This document shows, in pieces, positions 50,881-59,580 of a stretch of DNA of 64,000 nt. How positions within the stretch are numbered: position 1 is the stretch's first letter; every line of letters begins with the position of its first letter. The DNA is from Roseateles_E cavernae (lineage in GTDB: Bacteria; Pseudomonadota; Gammaproteobacteria; Burkholderiales; Burkholderiaceae_C), in contig NZ_JBDPLH010000010.1 in NCBI RefSeq assembly GCF_040187885.1, positions 62,001 to 126,000 on the forward strand. Reading direction: 5' to 3'. The notes under the pieces were generated by a model, which was not told where the DNA came from, searched no databases, and saw nothing but the letters and a program-made list of their open reading frames with translations. Position numbers and translations under genes: made by a program.

Positions 50881-52063
50881 CGCGCCGGCTCAGGATCTCG
50901 AAGGCCGGCAGGGTCTTGCCCTCCAGCACCTCCAGGAAGGCGCCGCCGCCGGTGGAGATATAGCCGACGTCCTTGTCGATGCCGTATTTGGCGATCGCGG
51001 CCAGCGTGTCGCCGCCACCGGCGATGCTGAAGGCGCTGGACTCTGCAATCGCGCGGGCGATGGCCTCGGTGCCGCCGGCAAAGGCGTCGAACTCGAACAC
51101 GCCGACCGGACCATTCCAGACGATGGTGCCGGCCGCCTTCAGCTGCGCGGCCAGGATGGCGGCGGTCTTCGGGCCGATGTCCAGGATCAGGTCGTCGTCG
51201 GCCACCTCGGTGGCGGCCTTGACGGTGGCCTCGGCATCGGCGGCAAAGCGCTTGGCGGTCACCACATCGACCGGAATCGGCACGGCGGCACCGCGCGCGC
51301 TCATCGCATCGATCACGGCCTTGGCCTCGCCGACCAGATCGGGCTCGGCCAGCGACTTGCCGATCGACAGACCGGCCGCCAACATGAAGGTGTTGGCGAT
51401 GCCGCCACCGACGATCAGGCCGTCGACCTTGTCGGACAGCGCTTTCAGGATGGTCAGCTTGGTCGACACCTTGGAGCCGGCGACGATGGCGACCAGCGGG
51501 CGCTTCGGCTGGGCCAGGGCCTTGCTGATCGCGTCGATCTCGGCTGCCAGCAGCGGGCCGGCGCAGGCGATGGGCGCGAACTGCGCGATGCCATAGGTCG
51601 TGCCCTCGGCGCGGTGGGCGGTGCCGAAGGCGTCGTTGACATAGATGTCGCAGAGCTGGGCCATCTTCCTGGCCAGCTCTTCGTTGTTCTTCTTCTCGCC
51701 CTTGTTGACGCGGCAGTTCTCCAGCAGCACGAGCTGGCCCGGCGCGACCGACACGCCGTCGACCCAGTCGGCGACGACAGCGATCTCGCGGCCCATCAGC
51801 TCGCCCATGCGCTTGGCGATCGGCGCCAGCGAATCCTCGGGCTTGAACTCGCCCTCGGTCGGGCGGCCCAGATGCGAGGTCACCATCACCGCAGCGCCGG
51901 CTTTCAGCGCCTGCTCGATGCAGGGGATGGACGCGCGGATGCGGGTGTCCTCGGTGATGTGGCCGGCATCATCCTGCGGCACATTGAGGTCGGCACGGAT
52001 GAAGACGCGCTGGCCGGACACCTTGCCGGCGGCGACCAGATCGGAGAAACGCAAAACGTTCAT
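50870..52063 (-). CDS. pgk: Phosphoglycerate kinase
   Basis: Interconverts 1,3-bisphosphoglycerate and 3-phosphoglycerate with ATP production. The 397-residue protein shows RVFIRADLNVPQDD, TSHLGRPTEGE, VLLENCRVNKGEKKN, YVNDAFGTAHRAEG, VAIVAGSKVSTK and GGGDTLAA, all canonical. The start MNVLRFSDLVAAG at 52063 is clear by family even though the upstream bases (CTCCCTCCC) give no Shine-Dalgarno; longer in-frame codons enter azlD. The gene ends inside a strong hairpin. Confidence 0.97.
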   Translation of the reverse strand: MNVLRFSDLVAAGKVSGQRVFIRADLNVPQDDAGHITEDTRIRASIPCIEQALKAGAAVMVTSHLGRPTEGEFKPEDSLAPIAKRMGELMGREIAVVADWVDGVSVAPGQLVLLENCRVNKGEKKNNEELARKMAQLCDIYVNDAFGTAHRAEGTTYGIAQFAPIACAGPLLAAEIDAISKALAQPKRPLVAIVAGSKVSTKLTILKALSDKVDGLIVGGGIANTFMLAAGLSIGKSLAEPDLVGEAKAVIDAMSARGAAVPIPVDVVTAKRFAADAEATVKAATEVADDDLILDIGPKTAAILAAQLKAAGTIVWNGPVGVFEFDAFAGGTEAIARAIAESSAFSIAGGGDTLAAIAKYGIDKDVGYISTGGGAFLEVLEGKTLPAFEILSRRAQG

Positions 52064-52098
52064 GGGAGGGAGCTTGGTGGTTGGATTCAGGCCGAAGC

Positions 52099-52428
52099 TT
52101 ACCAACCCAGGCCGATCCGAAGCGCCAGCATCACCACCGTGCCGCTGATGATGGTGCCGAGGATGCCTCCCTTCCAGAAGAAATAGGCGGTGCCGACGGC
52201 CGTGGCATAGAGCCGCGCATCCTTCCAGGTCGAGATCAGCTCGCCCTGGCTCATCACGATCTCCGGCACGATGACGGCCGCCAGCGCGGCCAGCGGCGCA
52301 TAGCGCAGGCCCTGCTTGAGCCAGTCCGGCAAGGGCAGCTCGTTCTTCGGGATCAGGAAGAAGGAGCGCGTCAGCAAGGTGATGGCCCCCATGCCCAGGA
52401 TGGCCAGCGTGGTCTCCCACCAGTTCAT
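52099..52428 (-). CDS. azlD: AzlD family branched-chain amino acid transport subunit
   Basis: A 109-residue membrane protein with about four helices (LAILGMGAITLLTRSFFLI, YAPLAALAAVIVPEIVM, LYATAVGTAYFFW, LGTIISGTVVMLALRIG). AzlD partners with AzlC in export of branched-chain amino acids (BrnE of Corynebacterium). ATG 52428 overlaps the azlC stop (ATGA), the usual coupling. The pair is complete and has no adjacent Lrp-type regulator, but one lies at the left end of the window. Confidence 0.9.
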   Translation of the reverse strand: MNWWETTLAILGMGAITLLTRSFFLIPKNELPLPDWLKQGLRYAPLAALAAVIVPEIVMSQGELISTWKDARLYATAVGTAYFFWKGGILGTIISGTVVMLALRIGLGW

Positions 52429-53165
52429 GTGCGCGGCCCCTCTCGCGGCCCTTCGGGCAACCATTTCTCCATCATCAGGCCGACGGCTACCGCCACCGCG
52501 ATCGCCACCATGATGTTCAGCCGCAGCGGCAAGGCATAGGCCGCCACCGCCGCGCAGCCGGCCACTGCGGCCGTGACCCAGGTATTGCGGTCCTTCAGCA
52601 GCGAGTAGGACAGGCCCAGCAGGGCCAGCACGCCGGCAAAACCCAGGCCCCATTCGGTCGGCACATGGTTGGCCAGGAGGATGCCGGCGATCGACGGGAT
52701 CTGCCAGGCGCACCAGTTCAGCGCCACCCCGCCCCAGAAATAGGGCTCCTGCTCGGGCGCGGGCTTGCCGTCGGGAAAGCGTTTCAGGAAGGCGACATAG
52801 TTCAGGTCGGCGGCGAAATAGGCGATCTTCATGCGCCGGGCTCGCGGCAGATGGCCGAAATACATGCGCCACTGGGTGCTGAAGATCACGAAGCGCAGAT
52901 TGACGCAGAAGGCCGTGGCCCACAGCACCCACATCGGTGCGCCGGCCGCGATCAGCGGCAGCGAGGCCAGCTGCGAGCTGCCGGCGAACACCACCAGGCT
53001 CATCAGCAAGGCCATCCAGACCGACAGCCCGCTCTTGACCATGGCCACGCCGGTCACCAGACCCCAGGCCGAGATGCCCAGCGTGATGCCCATCATCTCG
53101 CGCGCCCCCCGGCGAAACTCGGGGTCGCGCGTCAGCGCCAGATAGTTGGATACAACAGCCCGCAT
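52425..53165 (-). CDS. azlC: AzlC family branched-chain amino acid exporter subunit
   Basis: A 246-residue integral membrane protein of the AzlC/BrnF family with 6-7 helices. FRRGAREMMGITLGISAWGLVTGVAM, VVFAGSSQLASLPLIAAGAP and NLRFVIFSTQWRMYF are family blocks. Together with AzlD it would export leucine, isoleucine, valine or azaleucine. Despite some database names it is not an ABC permease. The start at 53165 lies 54 bases from the GIN-domain gene end. Confidence 0.92.
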   Translation of the reverse strand: MRAVVSNYLALTRDPEFRRGAREMMGITLGISAWGLVTGVAMVKSGLSVWMALLMSLVVFAGSSQLASLPLIAAGAPMWVLWATAFCVNLRFVIFSTQWRMYFGHLPRARRMKIAYFAADLNYVAFLKRFPDGKPAPEQEPYFWGGVALNWCAWQIPSIAGILLANHVPTEWGLGFAGVLALLGLSYSLLKDRNTWVTAAVAGCAAVAAYALPLRLNIMVAIAVAVAVGLMMEKWLPEGPREGPRT

Positions 53166-53219
53166 GGACCGATTGTCGGCGCAAGCCGGGCGGCACGGCG
53201 CCGCCCTGTGCGTATAGCG

Positions 53220-53975
53220 TCAGTTGCCCAGGCGCTTGATCGAGCCGCTGCCGGCCACCGAGCTGCTGATCTCGGGCGATCCGAGATAGCGCACATCGCC
53301 GGAGCCGGCGATGCTGACCTTGAGCTGCTTGTTGGCCTGGACCTGGACATCGCCGGAACCGGCAATGCTGACCTTGACCTCGTCGGCCACCAGCTCGGAC
53401 GCTTTCACGTCGCCGCTGCCGGCCACCGAGACCGCCAGGCTGTTGATGCGACCCTTGGCCAGGATATCGCCCGAGCCCGAGACCTTGAAACCGACCCGCT
53501 CGCTGAACAGCTCGGCAAAGCGCACATCGCCGGAGCCCGAGATGCTGGCATCGAGCTGCGGCGTCTTCATCGTCTCGACCCGGATGTCGCCGGAGCCGTT
53601 GACCGCCAGCGCGCGCAAGGCGCCAATGTCGACATTGACCTGGATGGGCATCGTGCCGGACAGGCGATAGCCCTTCTTGGTCCGGACCTCCAGCGTGCTG
53701 CCGACCAGCTGGGTCTCGATCAGCGGCAGCAGATTCTTGTCGGCCCGGATCTCGACCGACTCGGTCGCGGCCTGCCGCACCAGCACCTTGAACTCGCCGC
53801 TCAGCGTGATGGCATCGAAGCTGCCGGGGCTGCGCTTTTCGCTGGCCGCCTCGCCCGAGCCCTTGACGCGCTCGCCGCTGCCGAAGGTCCAATCCCAGGC
53901 CTGGGCCGGACTCAGGGCGGCCAGACCAGACAGCGCGATGACAGCCACAGCAAGGCGGCGACGTTGGGTGTTCAT
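53220..53975 (-). CDS. GIN domain (DUF2807) exported protein
   Basis: A 251-residue protein with signal peptide (MNTQRRRLAVAVIALSGLAALSPAQA) and a GIN/DUF2807 domain, a short right-handed beta-helix. The sequence repeats G-S-G-D-V/I about six times at spacing near 20 residues (NGSGDIRVE, SGSGDVRFA, SGSGDILAK, AGSGDVKAS, AGSGDVQVQ, AGSGDVRYL), each turn giving one rung. Function is unknown in the family; adhesion or autotransporter-like roles have been suggested. Start 53975 is chosen for the signal peptide. No membrane helix beyond the signal. Confidence 0.88.
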   Translation of the reverse strand: MNTQRRRLAVAVIALSGLAALSPAQAWDWTFGSGERVKGSGEAASEKRSPGSFDAITLSGEFKVLVRQAATESVEIRADKNLLPLIETQLVGSTLEVRTKKGYRLSGTMPIQVNVDIGALRALAVNGSGDIRVETMKTPQLDASISGSGDVRFAELFSERVGFKVSGSGDILAKGRINSLAVSVAGSGDVKASELVADEVKVSIAGSGDVQVQANKQLKVSIAGSGDVRYLGSPEISSSVAGSGSIKRLGN

Positions 53976-54083
53976 GACGGGGTTCTCCTCGTTGTGGATT
54001 GCAGTGCCGCCATCATGGCTCAGCCCGGCACGCGGCCCCAGCATGACGCGACCAACTGCAATTCAAAACCCGCCAGCTGCGCC

Positions 54084-54449
54084 TCAGCGCGACGCGGCGG
54101 GGCGGCTCGCCTCGCGAGACGCGCCCTTGGGCTCGGTCTCGACATCGTCGGCCGGCTTGGCCGCGCCTGGGCGCGGCACGACCGGCGCCACGCCCTCGAG
54201 CTTGTTCTCGCGCATGTACTCGTCCATCTCGCGCCAGCCGGCAAACACCGCCGCCTTCTGCGCCTTGGGGTTCAGCAGATAGCAGTCCTCGATCGCGCGC
54301 ATCGCATGGCGGCAGGCGCTGCCTATGGCCTTGCCCTCGGCCTCCTTGTTGGCGGCGGCCTTGGCCGGGTCTTCGATGCCCAGCTGCTCGCAGCCGGCCA
54401 GCAAGAGGACGGCAAGCAACACGGGAGAGAGGGAGAGAATGGCCTTCAT
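54084..54449 (-). CDS. Small putative lipoprotein
   Basis: A 121-residue protein with lipobox LLLAGC after a short hydrophobic signal (MKAILSLSPVLLAVLLLAGCEQ). The mature part has two conserved-looking Cys (SACRHAMRAIEDCYLLNP), possibly a disulfide, and a charged Pro/Glu-rich low-complexity tail. No domain recognised. It sits between htpX and the GIN gene on the same strand; expected to be anchored in the envelope. Confidence 0.75.
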   Translation of the reverse strand: MKAILSLSPVLLAVLLLAGCEQLGIEDPAKAAANKEAEGKAIGSACRHAMRAIEDCYLLNPKAQKAAVFAGWREMDEYMRENKLEGVAPVVPRPGAAKPADDVETEPKGASREASRPAASR

Positions 54450-54497
54450 CGCCCCATTATCGGCCGCTGGGGCCAGGTCTTGAGTCGCGGCCCTTGC

Positions 54498-55343
54498 TCA
54501 GCGCCGGGCCATCTCCAGCAGGCGGGCGACCCGCTCCTCGGTGGCCGGGTGGGTGCTGAACAAACCCTTGATACCGCCAGCGGACAGCGGGTTCATGATC
54601 ATCATCTGGGCGGTCTCGGGGTGGCGCTCGGCCGCCTCCATCGGGATGCCCTTGGCATAGCGCTGGATCTTCTCCAGCGCCGAGGCCAGGGCCTGCGGGT
54701 CGCCGGAGATCTCGGCGCCGCCGCGGTCGGCCTCGAACTCGCGGGCGCGGCTGATGGCCATCTGGATCAGGCTGGCGGCGATGGGCGCCAGAATCATCAC
54801 CAGGATGCTGACGATGGGGTTGGCCGGCCGGCCCTCGCTGTCGCGCCCGCCGAAGAACATCGCGAAATTGGCCAGCATCGAGATCGCACCGGCCATCGTC
54901 GCGCTGACCGTGCTGATCAGGATGTCGCGGTGCTTCACATGGGCCAGCTCGTGCGCCATCACGCCGCGCAGCTCACGCTCGCTGAGCACGCGCATGATGC
55001 CGGTGGTCGCGGCCACGGCAGCGTTCTCGGGGTTGCGACCGGTTGCAAATGCGTTCGGCGCATCCTCGCGGATGATGTAGACCTTGGGCATGGGCAGCTG
55101 GGCCTTGGCGGCCAGCTCGCGCACCATGGCGTAGAACTGCGGCGCCGAGGTCTCGTCGACCTGCTGCGCGTTGTACATCTTCAGCACCATCTTGTCCGAG
55201 AACCAGTAGCTGAAGAAATTCATCGCCACGGCCACGGCCAGGGCCAGCCACATGCCGCTCTGTCCACCCAGCATGGCGCCGATGGCCATGAAGAGGGCGG
55301 TGATGGCGGCCATCAGGATGGCGGTCTTCATCAGATTGAACAT
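54498..55343 (-). CDS. htpX: Membrane zinc metalloprotease HtpX
   Basis: M48 family protease that degrades damaged inner-membrane proteins, often heat- or envelope-stress-induced. The 281-residue protein has four membrane helices (two near the N-terminus, two around 150-200), zinc motif MAHELAHVKHRD (HExxH) and the third ligand Glu in AREFEADRGGAEISG. NAFATGRNPENAAVAAT is family-specific. ATG 55343. It follows def-fmt on the same strand with a 48-base gap. Confidence 0.96.
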   Translation of the reverse strand: MFNLMKTAILMAAITALFMAIGAMLGGQSGMWLALAVAVAMNFFSYWFSDKMVLKMYNAQQVDETSAPQFYAMVRELAAKAQLPMPKVYIIREDAPNAFATGRNPENAAVAATTGIMRVLSERELRGVMAHELAHVKHRDILISTVSATMAGAISMLANFAMFFGGRDSEGRPANPIVSILVMILAPIAASLIQMAISRAREFEADRGGAEISGDPQALASALEKIQRYAKGIPMEAAERHPETAQMMIMNPLSAGGIKGLFSTHPATEERVARLLEMARR

Positions 55344-55391
55344 GTCGTCGAACTCCTTTGTGGACCGCAGATGGGGTGTCCACCCCGAAAT

Positions 55392-56360
55392 TCAAGCCGC
55401 CGGCGTGATGAAGCGGCTGCCGACCGCCACCGGCCGGGCCTGCAAAAAAGCCTGGGCCGGCAGGCGCTTGCCACCGGCACGCTGCAACTCGGTCAGCCGC
55501 AAGGCCTGCTCGCCGCAAGCCACCAGCAGGCCGCGCTCGTCGGCCGCCAGCACTTCGCCGGGCTGGCCTTGGCCCTGGGGCCGCTCCGCCAGCTCGGCGC
55601 GCCAGCATTTCAGGATTTCTCCGTCCAGCTGGGCCTGGCCGCCCGGGAAGGGATCGAAAGCGCGCAGCCGGCGCTCGATCTGCGCGGCCGGCTCGGTCCA
55701 GTCGATCTGCCCTTCGGCCTTCTCGATCTTGTGGGCATAGCAGACCCCCTCGGCCGGCTGCACCACCGGCCGCAACCCCCCCTGCTCCGCCAGCGTCAGC
55801 GCTTCGACGATCAGGCGCCCGCCCTGCGCCGCCAGACGGTCATGCAGGGTCGCCGTACTTTCCTGCGGCGCGATGTCCAGGGCCTCGACCAGCAGCATGT
55901 CGCCGGTATCCAGGCCGGCATCCATCTGCATGATGGTGATGCCGGTCCGGGCATCACCGGCCTCGATCGCGCGATGGATGGGCGCGGCGCCACGCCAGCG
56001 CGGCAGCAGCGAGGCGTGGATGTTCAGGCAACCGAGGCGCGGCAGGTCCAGCACCCATTGCGGCAGGATCAGGCCATAGGCGGCCACCACCATCACATCG
56101 GGCCGCGCATCCAGCAAGGCCTGGCGCGCGGCGGCCGCCTCCTCGGGAAATTTGCCATCCAGGCGCAGGCTGCGCGGCTGGGCCACCGCGATGCCATGAT
56201 CGACGGCGAACTGCTTGACCGGCGAGGCCTGCAGCTTCATGCCGCGACCGGCCGGCCGGTCGGGCTGGCTCAGCACCAGCGGGATCTCGTGGCCGGCCGC
56301 CCGCAGGCAGGCCAGCGCTTGTTTGGCGAACTCGGGGGTTCCTGCGAAGACGACGCGCAT
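55392..56360 (-). CDS. fmt: Methionyl-tRNA formyltransferase
   Basis: Formylates initiator Met-tRNA using 10-formyl-THF. The 322-residue protein has VVFAGTPEFAKQAL at its start, SLLPRWRGAAPIHRAI with the catalytic His nearby (CLNIHASLLP), and GITIMQMDAGLDTGDML. The C-terminal OB-like domain (about 210-322) includes KIEKAEGQIDW. The start at 56360 (MRVVFAGTPEF) follows def by 8 bases; a TTG upstream is unlikely. It pairs functionally with def, and the two cyclo-ligases also serve the formyl-folate pool. Confidence 0.97.
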   Translation of the reverse strand: MRVVFAGTPEFAKQALACLRAAGHEIPLVLSQPDRPAGRGMKLQASPVKQFAVDHGIAVAQPRSLRLDGKFPEEAAAARQALLDARPDVMVVAAYGLILPQWVLDLPRLGCLNIHASLLPRWRGAAPIHRAIEAGDARTGITIMQMDAGLDTGDMLLVEALDIAPQESTATLHDRLAAQGGRLIVEALTLAEQGGLRPVVQPAEGVCYAHKIEKAEGQIDWTEPAAQIERRLRAFDPFPGGQAQLDGEILKCWRAELAERPQGQGQPGEVLAADERGLLVACGEQALRLTELQRAGGKRLPAQAFLQARPVAVGSRFITPAA

Positions 56361-56368
56361 GGACCGCC

Positions 56369-56887
56369 TCAACGACGCCGCGACTGCTCTTCGCGCGTCT
56401 TCTTGACCATCTTGCTCTTGATGCGCTCACGCTTGAGCGGGCTCAGGTACTCGACAAAGACCTTGCCCATCAGATGATCCATCTCGTGCTGGACGCAGAC
56501 GGCCAGCAGGCCCTCGGCCTCGAACTCATGGGGCTGGCCGTCGCGGCCCAGCGCCCGCACGGTGACCTTGGCATGGCGCGGCACCTTGTCATAGATGGCC
56601 GGCACCGACAGGCAGCCCTCCTCGCCCTCGACCCAGCCATCGCTGTGGGCGACCAACTCGGGGTTGATCAGCACGCGCGGCTCGTCGCGGCCTTCCGAGG
56701 TGTCCATCACGATGACGCGCTCATGCACATCGACCTGGGTCGCGGCCAGGCCCACGCCTTCGGCCGCATACATGGTCTCCAGCATGTCGTCGACCAGGGT
56801 GCGGATGCGTTCATCGACCGCCGTCACCGGCTTGGCCACCGTGTGCAGACGGGCATCGGGGTATCTCAGGATATTCAGTATCGCCAT
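56369..56887 (-). CDS. def: Peptide deformylase
   Basis: Removes the N-formyl group from nascent proteins. The 172-residue metallohydrolase has the three motifs GVGLAATQ, EGCLS and QHEMDHLMG (HExxH). The start MAILNILRYPDARLH at 56887 is family-like; further in-frame ATGs at 56893 and 56899 cannot be ruled out. It leads def-fmt and is divergent from the LysM gene across 281 bases. Complete with no odd features. Confidence 0.97.
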   Translation of the reverse strand: MAILNILRYPDARLHTVAKPVTAVDERIRTLVDDMLETMYAAEGVGLAATQVDVHERVIVMDTSEGRDEPRVLINPELVAHSDGWVEGEEGCLSVPAIYDKVPRHAKVTVRALGRDGQPHEFEAEGLLAVCVQHEMDHLMGKVFVEYLSPLKRERIKSKMVKKTREEQSRRR

Positions 56888-57168
56888 GGACATCTTCAAG
56901 GTTTATGGCCGCCTCTTTGGTGCTAAGGAGGCAGCCCGGGCTGTGGACAACGCACAACGCCTGTTTGTAAGAGCGTGCAAGAGCATCGGGGCACCGGACG
57001 CTTTCATTGCGACCACCCCTGATTGGGGGCAAAATCGTCTCAAGCCAAGCGGATTTTCGCCGATCTTGAGCAATACCCGCTTGAAGCGGTCCATTCGGTG
57101 TGCACGCCGAACATTTTTTAGCTGAGACAGCGCCGCGCTGCGAGGCAGAAGGCGCGGGAGATTTCTTG
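56888..57168. other. Divergent def / LysM intergenic region
   Basis: A 281-base gap with no supported gene. It contains short inverted repeats (GCCTC..GAGGC near 56912-56933; CCCC-TGATT-GGGG near 57014-57028) and must hold the promoters of both def-fmt and the LysM gene. No clear sigma-70 hexamer pair or known RNA family was recognised. Confidence 0.6.
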
Positions 57169-58335
57169 ATGACCCAGAGGCGGCCCCAACTCCCCCACCC
57201 TGCCAGTTGCCTGACGGCGCTGGTCCTGAGCCTGGTCGGCGTTTCCGCCTCGGCCACCAACTACCCCATCACCGCCGATCAGCGCCAGACTGCCGCGCGC
57301 GTGGCCCAGGCCGGCGTGCCGCTGTCGGAGCTCTCGCCCAACGCGCCGGACGGCCACACCGTCAAGCCCGGCGACACCTTGTGGGACATCTCCAAGCTCT
57401 TTCTGACCAGCCCCTGGCGCTGGCCCGAGCTCTGGGGCATGAACCGCGACCAGATCAGCAACCCGCACCTGATCTACCCGGGTCAGGTCTTGCTGCTGGT
57501 CAAAAGCAATGGCCGCGCCAGCCTACAGCTGGCGCGTGGCGCCGGCGCGGGCGATGGCGGCACCGTCAAGCTCTCGCCGCAAATCCGCTCCAGCCGGCAT
57601 GACGACAACCCGATCACCGCGATCCCGCAGCACCTGATCGAACCCTTTCTGACCGATGCCGTGGTGTTCGACAGCGACGAGCTGGCGCGTGCGCCGCGCA
57701 TCGTCGCGACCCAGGAGGGCCATGTGCTGCTGGCCAAGGGCGATCTGGCCTATGCGCGCGGCGATCTCAGCCAGGCCACCGACTACCGGGTGTTCCGCAA
57801 CACCGTGCCGCTGCGCGACCCGACCACGCGCGAGATCCTTGGCTACGAAGCGCCTTATCTGGGCACGGCCGAGCTGAGCCGCCCGGCCGAGAACCGCCAG
57901 CTGGCCGACGGCAAGGTGGATGTGATCCCGGCCACCCTGGTGATCAAGACCACGCGCCAGGAGATTGGCGTCGGCGACCGGCTCTCGCCGGTGCCGCAGC
58001 GCAGCTTTGCGCGCTATGTGCCGCATGCGCCGGCCAATCCGATCTCGGGCCAGATCGTTTCGATCTACGGCGACGCGCTGAACGCCGGCCAGAACCAGAT
58101 CGTTGCGCTGAACCGCGGTGCCCGTGATGGCATGGAGCGCGGCCATGTGCTGGCGCTGTGGCGCGACGGCCGTCGCATGGTGGACCGCACCGGCGAGAAG
58201 CGCGAGGACATCAAGCTGCCCGACGAGCGCCATGGCGTGCTGTTCGTGTTCCAGGTCTATCAGCGGGTCTCCTATGCGCTGATCATCTCGGTACAGGACC
58301 CGGTCTCGGCCGGCGACCGCTTCACCCAGCCCTAG
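57169..58335 (+). CDS. LysM domain exported protein
   Basis: A 388-residue protein with an N-terminal signal (to about residue 35, SVSASATNYPI) and one LysM domain (about 62-112; HTVKPGDTLWDISKLFLTSPWRWPEL), predicted to bind peptidoglycan. The remaining beta-rich region (YLGTAELSRP, IPATLVIKTTRQEIGVGDRL) is typical of the LysM protein encoded just before dprA in most betaproteobacteria. Its precise function is unknown. ATG 57169 has GGGAG about 9 bases upstream. The 28-base gap to dprA suggests an operon. Confidence 0.9.
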   Translation: MTQRRPQLPHPASCLTALVLSLVGVSASATNYPITADQRQTAARVAQAGVPLSELSPNAPDGHTVKPGDTLWDISKLFLTSPWRWPELWGMNRDQISNPHLIYPGQVLLLVKSNGRASLQLARGAGAGDGGTVKLSPQIRSSRHDDNPITAIPQHLIEPFLTDAVVFDSDELARAPRIVATQEGHVLLAKGDLAYARGDLSQATDYRVFRNTVPLRDPTTREILGYEAPYLGTAELSRPAENRQLADGKVDVIPATLVIKTTRQEIGVGDRLSPVPQRSFARYVPHAPANPISGQIVSIYGDALNAGQNQIVALNRGARDGMERGHVLALWRDGRRMVDRTGEKREDIKLPDERHGVLFVFQVYQRVSYALIISVQDPVSAGDRFTQP

Positions 58336-58363
58336 CGCGGGCGACCCCGGTCAGGACGCGCAG

Positions 58364-59485
58364 ATGGAGCGCAGCGAACTGGCCGCCTGGCTGCAACTGC
58401 TGGAAACACCGGGCCTGGGGCTGGAGAGCGCACGCCGGCTGCTGGCCGGCCTGGGCTCGCCGCAGGCCGTGATCAGCGCCACCGCCCTCACCCGGCGGCA
58501 GTTCGTCGCCGCCGGGCCGGCCCAGGCGCTGGGCGAGCCCAGCGCCGAGCTGCTCGGCCTGATCGTCCGCACCTGGGCCTGGTTGCAAGGCGATCCGCGC
58601 CGCGATGTGCTGGTGCTTGGCGATGCCGACTATCCACCGGCCCTGCTGCAAACCGCCGACCCACCGCTGCTGCTCTATCTGATCGGTCGGCGCGAGCTGC
58701 TGGCGGCCGAGTCCCTGGCCATCGTCGGCAGCCGCAGGCCGACCCCGCAAGGACGGGACAATGCCCACGATCTGGCGCAGGCCCTGGGCCAGGCCGGGCT
58801 GACCGTGGTCTCGGGCCTGGCCGTGGGCATCGACGGCGCCGCCCATGCCGGCGCGCTGAAAAGCACCGCCGCCACCATTGCCGTGCTGGGCACCGGGCTG
58901 GACCAGATCTACCCGAGCAGCCACCAGCGCCTGGCCAACGAGATCGCGGAGCGCGGCCTGCTGCTGAGCGAGTACTCGCTGGGCACGCCGCCGCTGCCGG
59001 CCAATTTCCCGCGCCGCAATCGCATCATTGCCGGACTGGCGCGCGGCTGCCTGGTCGTCGAGGCGGCGCCGCGCTCGGGTTCGCTGATCACCGCCCGGCT
59101 GGCCGCCGAAGCCGGCCGCGAGGTGTTTGCCGTGCCCGGTTCCATCCACGCACCGCAAAGCAAGGGCTGCCACGAACTGCTGCGCCAGGGCGCCAAGCTG
59201 GTCGAGCGCGCCGAGGACGTGCTCGAAGAGCTGCAGCCCTCGCGCGCCGCGCCGGTGCTCAGAGGCAGCCTCCGGGAAGACGGGCCGGCCGACCCGCCCG
59301 AGCCGGAGGGCGAGACGGGCCTGCTGCTGGCCGCGATGGGCTATGAGCCGGTCAGCCTGGACGCACTGCAGGCGCGCGGCGGCTGGTCGGCCGCCCAGCT
59401 CAATGCGCTGCTGCTGGAACTGGAGCTCAGCGGTGCCGTGGCCCGGCTGCCGGGCCAGCTGTTCCAGCGCCAGGGCCAGGCCTGA
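58364..59485 (+). CDS. dprA: DNA-processing protein DprA
   Basis: Loads RecA on incoming single-stranded DNA during natural transformation. The 373-residue protein has an N-terminal SAM-like helix (LAAWLQLLETPGLGLESARRLL), the extended Rossmann core (LLLYLIGRRELL, AIVGSRRPTPQGRD, VSGLAVGIDGAAHAGAL, FPRRNRIIAGLARGCLVVEA) and the C-terminal winged helix (MGYEPVSLDALQARGGWSAAQLNALLLELEL). All parts are present, consistent with competence or general DNA handling. It precedes smg. Confidence 0.95.
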   Translation: MERSELAAWLQLLETPGLGLESARRLLAGLGSPQAVISATALTRRQFVAAGPAQALGEPSAELLGLIVRTWAWLQGDPRRDVLVLGDADYPPALLQTADPPLLLYLIGRRELLAAESLAIVGSRRPTPQGRDNAHDLAQALGQAGLTVVSGLAVGIDGAAHAGALKSTAATIAVLGTGLDQIYPSSHQRLANEIAERGLLLSEYSLGTPPLPANFPRRNRIIAGLARGCLVVEAAPRSGSLITARLAAEAGREVFAVPGSIHAPQSKGCHELLRQGAKLVERAEDVLEELQPSRAAPVLRGSLREDGPADPPEPEGETGLLLAAMGYEPVSLDALQARGGWSAAQLNALLLELELSGAVARLPGQLFQRQGQA

Positions 59486-59568
59486 ATCGGCCCATATTCG
59501 GTCCATATCTGCCGCAAAAGCGGGTTTTCGGCCCCGGTTTCGCGCGCCAGGGCTTTGGGGGCCTGGGT

Positions 59569-59574
59569 TATAGT
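59569..59574 (+). promoter_or_regulatory. Possible -10 box for smg, suggesting a leaderless mRNA
   Basis: TATAGT ends six bases before the smg ATG at 59581, and no Shine-Dalgarno is seen there. If used, transcription would begin at or next to the start codon. The -35 region is weak, so this is tentative. Confidence 0.35.
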
Positions 59575-59580
59575 CGATTC

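Noticed and set aside
52665..56477. Plus-strand open frame of about 1270 codons
   Set aside because: It is antisense to azlC, the GIN protein, the lipoprotein, htpX and fmt, all of which are well-supported genes.
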